Assembly (NCBI RefSeq): GCF_041296385.1
Contig: NW_027183519.1
Span: forward strand, 248,001-312,000
DNA from: Aphelocoma coerulescens
Lineage: Eukaryota > Chordata > Aves > Passeriformes > Corvidae
DNA: 64,000 nt
Direction: 5' to 3'
Shown piece by piece: positions 56,001-64,000 of the stretch. The translations under genes and the position numbers were made by a program. Numbering within the stretch: position 1 is the first letter of the stretch; each line of letters starts with the position of its first letter. Under the pieces are notes generated by a model that saw only the letters and a list, made by a program, of their open reading frames with translations, was not told the origin of the DNA and made no database searches.

Positions 56001-59000
56001 CTCTGGGGCTGTTCTTCAGGCATCCACAGGTAACCCCTTCGTTCCGCGGCTGTCACATTGTGGCCGCTGCGCTGTGCTGGGCCTGTTCCCTGGAACAATA
56101 TCCTGTAATTTAAAGGTGTTAAGCTGCATAGAGCTTAGTCTGTTATTTGAGGTCAAAGCTACTGAGGTGCCTCAATAGGGTAGCCTCATCAAGAGTTCTG
56201 ATGCACTTCAGGACCTGCGTGGGTGGCAAAATTCCAAAGAGAGGAGCAGCAATCAGGACCTCTGGCTGGTCAAGAGTGAAACACAAACCTGCCTGTGGGA
56301 AACTGCCTCACTGCCTTGCATGGAGGGGCTTCTGTAGCAGCAATGTCAGCTTTTGGGGCCACATCATGGCACTCAAAGGAGCAGCACTAAACAGTGCAGC
56401 TACAGAACTCAATACCACAAAAAACCACGCTAAATAAAACTGGGAAGAAAGGTAGTGCTATGTGGGCAAGGAGCATTTCATCGGTTTCCATCTCTGCTTT
56501 CCACAGAGCATTTATTTTCTCCAGATTTGGTGCTTTCTGATAGAAAAGCAACTGTGTTACTGTGTTCTTTATTATTATTAACAACTTTCACCTTTCTCAT
56601 GTCATCAGTAGGACACTTCCCTGGTCAGGGCTGCTGTTTTTCTAATGAATGTGGCTCATTTGTCTGTTTCCCTCCCTCCCCGCTCTGCTTTTTGTCTGCT
56701 TGCTCTTTGGGTAGTAATTTGATGTATTGAGCTCTCACCACCTCCGCTGCCCCCGGGGCTGAAGTTCTGACAATGCTAAACAGTTAAAATGCAATGCAAT
56801 TAGAGGCAGTACAGAACAGCAGAGAATAAGCCAGCAAAAATTCAGTCGTGCATAACGCTGTGGAGACTGTGTGGCTGTCAGTCTCCAACTCCAGGAGATA
56901 ATTTGGGCTTTTTAAGAAGCAATAATTGAGCCTTTTGCATATGCTGCGGTTATGAACTAGTCAAAAGTCTGTTTGCTCTGCACCCTGGAGTACCAGATGG
57001 ATTGGATTGTCCCTGCAGGTCTTCGGGGGCTGCCAGCTTCATACTTCAAGACTTTTCTAGCTCCTGTACTTGTAAGTTGTTCTTCTGACAACTCTTATGC
57101 ATACAAGCACCTTGTCTGAATTTAGCTGGCAAAGTGAGGAAGGAAGGGTGAGGAAGAGCATACCAAACTAAATCCACATAGCTTGGGGAGTTCAGAGCCA
57201 GAGCTGAACTCTGCTGCCACATCATCCAAAGAAAAGCTGCATGTGAGAGAGAAAACCACCTCAGACCTTCAGCCCTCAGAGTATGGTAAGTGCTGTGTGC
57301 TGCAGGTCAGGCTGCAGCTGTCCCATGCCAGCCAAGCTGGTCACACTCGGAATCTTTCAGTCCTATTTTCACAAATCCCACGTGCGCATTTCCAAAGAAG
57401 ACTCGGTACTAGGAAGCTCAACAAAGAGCTGCTACTAGAAAAAAAGTAATCGGAGGGAGACTTTTCCCTTGGGATTTAGCAGCTGACCTCAGTGGAGCAC
57501 GCACCTGATGGAAAGAGCAGAGAGCAGCAGCTGCTCTGCTGACAATCGGGGATGATTGGAGTTGCAGGTGAAATCCCGAAGGTGAGTTACAGAAATGTCT
57601 AAATGCCCCCCCCCCACCCCCCCTCAGTCAGAGCCCCTGCTTATGGAATGGGGAGCAGGAGGCAGGATGGGAGGAAAAGCACCTACTGGGTACAAACCCC
57701 TTATCAGCCCCAGGCTTGCTGGGCTTGCTTACCACACTCTCCCTAGGTCGCTTCCTCACATCCCCAAACCTGTGGGCATTCGTTGCAGAGAGGGATAGAA
57801 AAGACTTAATCCTACTGCACTATAGTTTTAGTTCTGCTCAGTGCTCGGCATGAAGGGCCTGGCCTAAACCTCTGGAAGATGGAGATCAAAGGGGCCAGGA
57901 TATGAACCAGATTGCACTTTCATGCTGCTTAAGCCAGGTGCTTTTAGGAGCCATGGCAAGCTGTCACAAACCTGTGCCAGACTGTGCATGGCCAAGGGGC
58001 TGGGAGAGACACCAGGGGCCCACTCCACAGGGAAGCTGGCCCTGAGGCACTTGTGTTCCCCATCACCCCAATAATTTCTTTCAGGTGCCACTACTGTGTA
58101 TTAACTGGGAAGATTTTGCCTCCCATCTCACCCTCCCTCTCTCCCAGGTAGGTTTCTTATTGTTGGGTCTGCTTTGCACCCTCCTAAATGCTTCTCTTGG
58201 CAGAGGATGGAGGCTTTGGGGCATCTTCCATCCTCCAAAAACCTGGACATATTTGGGTCCCCTTCAGTTGCCCAAGCTTGGCTGCCAGCTTAGGAGCAGG
58301 AAGGCTGAGCAGTGGGAGGAGGGGTTTGCTGGGGGTCTGTGCAGTAGTTCAGTACATTTCAGTTCCTAGTGCTTGGCACGGGATGATGATGGGTCTCAGT
58401 GAGGGGGAAAATTGTTACTGTCCTGTTGCCGCGTTCCTTCCCTTTGGAGAGGTGCTGCTTTCATCTGCTCCCTCAGGCAGGCCTCTTCTAAAAAACCACA
58501 GTGTTACAAAGGACAAAACATCCACCCCTCTCCAGGCTGTGCCTGCTGCCCTCACACAGCCATGAAGGTGTCTGCACACTGAGAAGAGCCCCCTCCACAC
58601 GGCCAGCATCAAGCTCTTTACCTAAAAACATACGGTTCAAAACTCCATTTTAAGATTGGTGTTCAAGGTGGGTACCCAACTCCCTGTTCCCAGTGCCCAG
58701 CTTCAAAACCTGTACATGATGCAATCCAGAGTGATGCTTGCCCCTTCAAACAGTTCCTCACAGCTCATAATTTTTAGACTTCTTTTAGACAGCATTTTAG
58801 CGGTTCTTTGAAACTTTGCTGGCCTGAAGCAGTAGCATGCACAGGACCGCAACACAGTGAAGGTGATGGAAGAATGTGGAATGAGAAGCATAAACAGGAG
58901 TTGGGCAGGTGGGGAGGGGCCAGCCTGCTGCTTCATGCAATGTCTTGAGAGCAAAGGTAAGGGGTGGCTTTTGATAAATGAAGAATGCCAATATGCTGCA

Positions 59001-62000
59001 TCTCTGCTTTCTGGGCTTTCAAAGCTCCAAAAAAAACCAATTCTCCTGTGCCTACAGATCAATAATGGAATGAGCTGTTTGGGGATTGTCCCCTTGGTGA
59101 GGTGTGCCCCACATATTCCTTGGAGGAACTTCCACAGAAGTCATCCCTGTGCCATCTGTAGTCTGGAAAACACATCCCAGCCTTCCTCCACGTGGCTTTG
59201 TTAAATACTGCCCTCTTCAACACAGCAGGGCTGGGTCAGCTGTGATGGTGCTTTGTGCACACACTCAGTTTTCTACCTCCACACAGGTCATAAATTAAAG
59301 TATAAGGAGGAGGAATCCTGACACTGAAAAAGTCAGTGGGGTCCTGAATCCCTGGGGCAAGCGGGTGTGAATTTATGTACCTGTGCATCGTCTTGGGGAA
59401 TGAAATTAAAGTGTGTCGCCCTCTATTTTCCTGGAGTGCACCAGGTGATCTGATAAGATTGTAGCTGTCTCTGAGGGACTGCAAGGCAGATGCGTGGGTC
59501 TGATGGGGAGATAAAGAGCCTTGCTTTCTTGCACTTGGAAAAAACTTGTCTGAAAAAACTGCAGCTTTCTGAGCCTTGCCATTGATTGCAGAGTGGAGGT
59601 GACTTCTAGATCCAGAAATGCTTGGTTTAAAATATTCCAGACTTTTTTTATTTCCCTCCTCATTAAATGAGGACACCTAATGTGCTGGTTTACTGTACCA
59701 GTTTTAGGAACAGAATCATTAGGATTCAGCTGCAGCACAAAGACAATGCACTAACTTCAGCTGAGCCTCAGTCATTAGGCACATATGGTTTCTATTTTCC
59801 ATAGCTGTGTCTGACATATTAAATTAGTTATTTTGCCCCTGTGTGTTGGAAGCAGCAGGAATTAGTGTAGAGTTTAAACAACATACCTGGTAGAGCGAAA
59901 TAAGGAAAAGTTAATGACCACAAGTACTGAAGAATTTTAAGTATTCAAGGTTGTGTTCAGGGAAGAAGAAACCCTACTATGGATCAAATAATCTCATGGC
60001 TTTCAGAGAACTCTTTCCAATAGAGCACATGAGTATTTAGAGTCTGTGTTTTGTAAGAGAAAATGAGTGACCTTATTCTCACGTTACCAAGGGAAAAAAC
60101 AAGACTGAAAGTTCATCACGTTGCCAAGGCATGACAGGTGCCTGTGGTGGGGACAGGGACAGCTGCCATCCAAAGGTGACTCCTGTTTTGCTGTGCAGGT
60201 TTCATGTCCAGGGAAACACCTTTCAAGCCTGAAGTCCTGCAAGTGAAATAGAAACCAAGGGAAGCTGCAAGGGCCAGTCATCCAGGCTAATAGTGGGATA
60301 ATGTTAACCCACCCTGTTTTATTTTTGTTTTTTTTAATTTAAATGTAATTTAACTTTTTAATTGTTCACCCCTCCATGTTTTTGTGGCTTACCTGAAGCT
60401 ACATGACAGCAGGTGCCTTACCAGAAATATTTGGCAATCAAACTTGTTACATCAGCCCCCAAACTGCCTCTTGCCACCTCAGAGCATCAATGCCCCAACC
60501 ACCACTCCCATGCCATTTGCTTTCATCTCCCACATTAATCAAAATTGGTTTTAGCTAAGCTGACTTGCAATCTCCAGCACACCATAGCAAATTGCTAGAG
60601 AAATACTGAAAACTTCTGGGGCAGGTGTAAAACAAGCAAACAAAATCAAAGCAGTGGTTTGGATCTGTTGGAAGAAGTAAATGCTCAGCACACAACCTAT
60701 GAAATCTATAAACTTGCAATAGAGAACTAAAGAATTCTATCCTAAAAATACCTGTTAAAAAGTTCATTTACAAAAGGAAGCAGAGCTTTTTGTATTGGAC
60801 AACTTGCAGCACATGTCTCTCTTTTAATCCAGAGAGACTAGAAATGTCAGTGTAACAAAGTAACCATCTTTTTCTTTTCTTCCTCCTCAAGCAGCAAGAA
60901 ATTTGGTGTTCTGATTGCAAATGCCCTTAGATGAACCCTGGGTGCCCCACTTGCAGTGGTGGTGGGTAGGTAGCAAAGCCTGTGGTGGTTTATTTTTCCT
61001 TGGGGTTTCCGTCCCCTGGAAGTGAAAAGTCTGCTTATAAACTGAAGAATTTTTCAAGGGGAAATGCAAGAGGAGCCCTTGTGCAGGGCTGCCATGCAGG
61101 GAAGGATATTGCAGCAGCAGCAGCAGCCCCTGAGCTGTGAAGTACCATGGCCAGCTGGTAGATGGAGATGTTCACCAGCCCTGAAACCAGAGCTTGGGAA
61201 GTGTAGGTCTCACTTAGCCCTGCAGATAGTTAAAGAGCTGTGCCTTCAGCATGATGCTTTCTCCCAAATATATGGACAGGTACATGCCATTGGCACTTGC
61301 TGGCCATGTCCCATGTAACTCCCTGTGATGAATGGGGCCACTTGCTGCCAGCCCACATCAGCACCCTGGGTCTAGGAGCTGCTACTGGCTCCTTGTCCCC
61401 CCTGGAGACAATTTGCTTTTGCAGTGGGAAAGGTAAATGGTAATGGATGAAGATGATGATGATAGTGATGGTGACGCTGATGGTGGTTGCTTTATTTCTT
61501 TACCTCACTACTTACTTCTGTCTTCTGTTTTGCAGGCTAAGTGTGGAACACAGCAGTCTACACATCCATGTTCTTGTGATTGCCCTGAAGCTTACAGGCT
61601 TTTTAGAAGGGCAAAGAGCTTCAGAGAAGCTGGCAGTGCTCCTGTCATCAGCTGGCAGTTATCAATGGGATGCTAACCACAACATAATGGAGCAGCTTGG
61701 ACCATAGAAAAGCTGTCTGGATACCTATTCTCAAAGAAAACTGTTTTCTTTGCATGCGTGCACAACCTGCTGTTCTTTCAATCTTCAGAACACCGAAATC
61801 ATGACATTTTCACCAAAACATCCACCAGAGTCTGTCCTTAGAAATACAAGGCCTCACACCCCAGCAGGGCCTGTTTCTTTCTCCCCATACAACACACACT
61901 GGCCACAAGGACTACAAAGCTTATGTCTTTAGCACATTTCCCCCAAACCAATGACTACAGTGGGATGAAAAGAACGAGCTTCTGACTGCTCAAACCAAGA

Positions 62001-62201
62001 GCCTTATTTCCACCTGTTAAACAACATCTCTGTGTCAGCAGAGTCCAGCATAGAGGAGGAGACAGACTATATTTAAATCAATCATTTCTCATTGAATTAA
62101 ATGAAACTATATACAGGAATAACTATATACATGAAGAAACAAGTCTCGACATCGCCTCTTCTCCAGGATCCATCTGAGTCTGTTCTGAGCAGCAGAAGTA
62201 C
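50068..62201. other. EMCN 3' UTR/intergenic region toward the RNF4-like gene
   Basis: The EMCN 3' UTR must begin here. The rest holds one CR1 tip (55824-55879), a C-rich run at about 57606-57624 and an imperfect GAT repeat at about 61450-61485. No exon with good splice sites and coherent translation was found. The 3' UTR of the RNF4-like gene occupies part of the right end. Confidence 0.5.
55824..55879 (+). mobile_element. CR1 LINE 3' tip
   Basis: GGCTGGACAAGACCTTAAAGGTCCCTTCCAACCCAAATCATTCTGTGAT is the last ~55 bp of CR1 in forward orientation. Confidence 0.85.
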
Positions 62202-62351
62202 TCATAGATAAATGGGATGATACAGTCCTGGACTGAGGTCCACCCTGCAGGTTGGGCACATGTCAGCATTCTCCAGGGCAATAGGGAGGCACCGACTACA
62301 GAAAACATGGCCACAAAGAGTTGACACAAGCTGTCGTTCACTTTGCACAAT
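62202..62351 (-). CDS. RNF4: RNF4-like E3 ligase, terminal exon (second half of RING)
   Basis: A 150-nt minus-strand exon after the acceptor TTTCTTCCAG, phase 0, ending in TGA (62204-62202). It encodes IVQSERQLVSTLCGHVFCSRC, then a helix and CPTC, and ends YHPIYL. With CPIC in the preceding exon this completes a C3HC4 RING. The wording is very close to the C-terminus of vertebrate RNF4, a SUMO-targeted ubiquitin ligase that dimerises through this RING and ubiquitinates poly-SUMO-modified nuclear proteins. It differs between CPTC and the end, where the usual basic residues are replaced (VDLSPGL). It may be RNF4 itself or a bird paralogue. Confidence 0.88.
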   Translation of the reverse strand: MVQSERQLVSTLCGHVFCSRCLPIALENADMCPTCRVDLSPGLYHPIYL

Positions 62352-62668
62352 CTGGAAGAAAGAAAACCACAACATGTATTGGGAGGAAAGAATTTGAGTT
62401 TGCTGCTCCATTGGCACCAGGCAAATGAGACTTTAGAGCACCTGCAATCAGAATAATGAGGGACCCACAGATTGCCAGTGCCATCTTGGCCAAGGCTTCT
62501 CCCTGTACGTTCACCACCAAGAAGGGACTTGTGGAGCTTCACAGCAAGGGCTCTGCTTCCAGCAGCTGCCCGCAGCATCCCACATCAGCCCACCGACTTG
62601 AGCAGCTCCCCTTCTGTCCCCTTCCCCCTCCCACAAAGCAGAAAAGATGACACTGTGTGGATCCTCAC
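62352..62668 (-). other. RNF4: intron of the RNF4-like gene
   Basis: A 317-bp intron with donor GAG|GTGAGG and acceptor TTTCTTCCAG. Open frames across it are read-throughs of the exons. Confidence 0.85.
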
Positions 62669-62723
62669 CTCTGAGTAAGTATCCATGCAAATTGGACACT
62701 TGATAACAACTCCTCTCTGGGCA
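62669..62723 (-). CDS. RNF4: RNF4-like E3 ligase, exon with first half of RING
   Basis: A 55-nt minus-strand exon between TTCCCTCTAG and GTGAGG. It encodes AQRGVVIKCPICMDTYSE in phase with the terminal exon. CPICMDxYSE followed by IVQ across the splice is the RNF4 RING start. The first base completes a codon from an upstream exon not identified here. The gene's 5' part, including SUMO-interacting motifs, should lie further right. Confidence 0.88.
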
Positions 62724-64000
62724 CTAGAGGGAACAGAACGAGAAAGAACATGCAGCTGTTAATATCACCACACTGCAGTGCTTATTGAGACATAAAAGCT
62801 CACATAATCCTGCAACTGCACTGACCAGCCATGACACATTTCCTTTGAAAAACCCTGCTGCCTTTAACTCTCTTTGCTGCACATGATGAGCAGTTAGGGT
62901 CTCCCTGCCCTGACAGAAAGAGTGTCCTGGTCTTTCACCAGGAGAAAGGTGCAGCCAGTCATTCTGCTCTGGGATTTGAAGTAACAGCAGTCTCTAGCAG
63001 TTTATGTATGGCAGCTTTGACTTCCACCAGGTCATCAATAACAGCTTTGGAACTACAGCATCCAGCTTTCCGCTGGGAACTATTCACCCCAGAATATTCA
63101 TTCCAGGACCCAGGTCTAACGCTACAGAGTAACACGGCTCTGGCCAGCTCCAGCCCCAGGAAGGAGCCCTTGGTCCATGTTAAATGCTGCAGCACTGAGC
63201 TCTTTCAGCCTTACCTAAACAGAGCAGGAAGGCTCATTCAGTAACAGAGAAGCTTGAGACTGAAGGAACAAAGTATTCCTTTTTTATATTAATCAAGTGG
63301 TGGGATTTGTTCACCGACAGACTAAACAACCAAAACTTAAACATCTACAAATTCAATAGCAAAATGCATTATGGTTTAGAATAGAAGAAGCCCTTGAGGT
63401 GGCATATTTAAGACCTGACACCTAAAAGTTCCATACTCAAGTGCTCTCCTACGTTGCCTTGCCAAAAGGCTCAAAGCACACCAGCTTCATTAAAACCTGT
63501 GTCTTTCCCCCCCACCCCAAAGAAACACTTCAGAAAACCTTATACCATCATTCTCATCTCCTTTGTCTCCCCTAGTGACATGGACACCTGATTTAATTTC
63601 ACCAGTCTAATGCACTGCACCTTTCTTATCCTAATGGAGTTCTCCTACAGCAGGACTTTCCTGTTTCCCCCTGCAGAATGGGGCTTTTACTGTGCAGGCA
63701 CCCAGCTTGGGCTGCAAGATCCCCATCACACATGCAAACAAATCAGGCCTTGTGACAGCCAGGACTGGCCATAAAAGCATGACCTCCACAACCGCCTTTG
63801 TGCAAGCCTGCCCTGGGAAGAAGGGCTCCAGCTCCAGGAGAGAGGCAGCCAGCTGATGCCACGTGTGAAAAAGCAGGGAATTTCTGCTGGAATTTGCCCA
63901 GCTGCTGCCTGCCGGTCCCATGATGCCAAGCCTCATCGATAACAATGGAATTATTTCCATATCTAACAGCGCTACTAGAGCTGGTCAGAAAAAGTAAATG
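62724..64000. other. upstream intron(s) of the RNF4-like gene
   Basis: Possible exons on the minus strand near 62959-63195 and 63540-63600 were considered. Neither joins in phase to the RING exon with clear homology. The region is otherwise unremarkable. Confidence 0.45.

Noticed and set aside
62959..63195. Minus-strand frame ending KAAIHKLLETAVTSN
   Set aside because: A plausible amphipathic helix, but the frame ends in a stop and has no splice link to the RNF4-like exons or known homology.
63540..63610. Upstream RNF4 exon on the minus strand (GVHVTRGDKGDEND-like)
   Set aside because: There is some resemblance to the region before the RING, but its donor phase does not fit the RING exon frame.
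1..64000. CRISPR arrays, bacterial operons, tRNA or rRNA genes
   Set aside because: This is a vertebrate nuclear region; no direct-repeat array or tRNA cloverleaf was noticed.

Overview
The window reads as vertebrate, most likely bird, nuclear DNA. It contains CR1 LINE 3' ends (the typical avian repeat), long introns with small phase-compatible exons, and two proviral endogenous retroviruses (ERVs). A passerine or related bird is a guess; nothing here fixes the species.

Host genes. (1) Two exons on the minus strand at 2702-2746 and 2180-2321 splice in phase. They give a start codon, a hydrophobic signal-anchor and a Sel1-like stretch of a gene that runs off the left edge; I do not recognise it. 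(2) Five plus-strand exons between 25386 and 50067 encode the C-terminal part of endomucin (EMCN): Ser/Thr/Asn-rich stem, transmembrane segment, cytoplasmic tail and stop. The upstream mucin and signal-peptide exons were not found with confidence. (3) Two minus-strand exons at 62669-62723 and 62202-62351 form the C-terminal RING finger of an RNF4-like SUMO-targeted ubiquitin ligase that enters from the right edge.

ERV1 (11052-19213, plus strand, upstream of the EMCN exons) has 463-bp LTRs differing at 2 positions and a CTTT target duplication. Its gag has lost capsid, and pol carries two frame changes and a late stop. Its env is the most unusual thing in the window: an open frame whose first ~325 codons look like three tandem immunoglobulin-like domains, placed before an otherwise retroviral surface region and an RHKR cleavage site. 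A frameshift after that site separates the transmembrane subunit.

ERV2 (28660-38209, plus strand) lies in the EMCN intron after the transmembrane exon, in the sense orientation, with its 3' LTR ending about 125 bp before the next EMCN exon. Its 561-bp LTRs differ at 4 positions and are flanked by GAAC. Gag (504 codons), protease-polymerase (in frame with gag across one UGA stop) and env (703 codons) are all open, so it appears coding-complete. The two ERVs share related gag and pol, a UGA between gag and pol, and tRNA-Arg-like primer sites, but their envelopes are unrelated.

The remaining sequence is intronic or intergenic, with CR1 fragments, simple repeats, a GC-rich promoter-like island at about 21590-22080 and a 44-bp tandem duplication.
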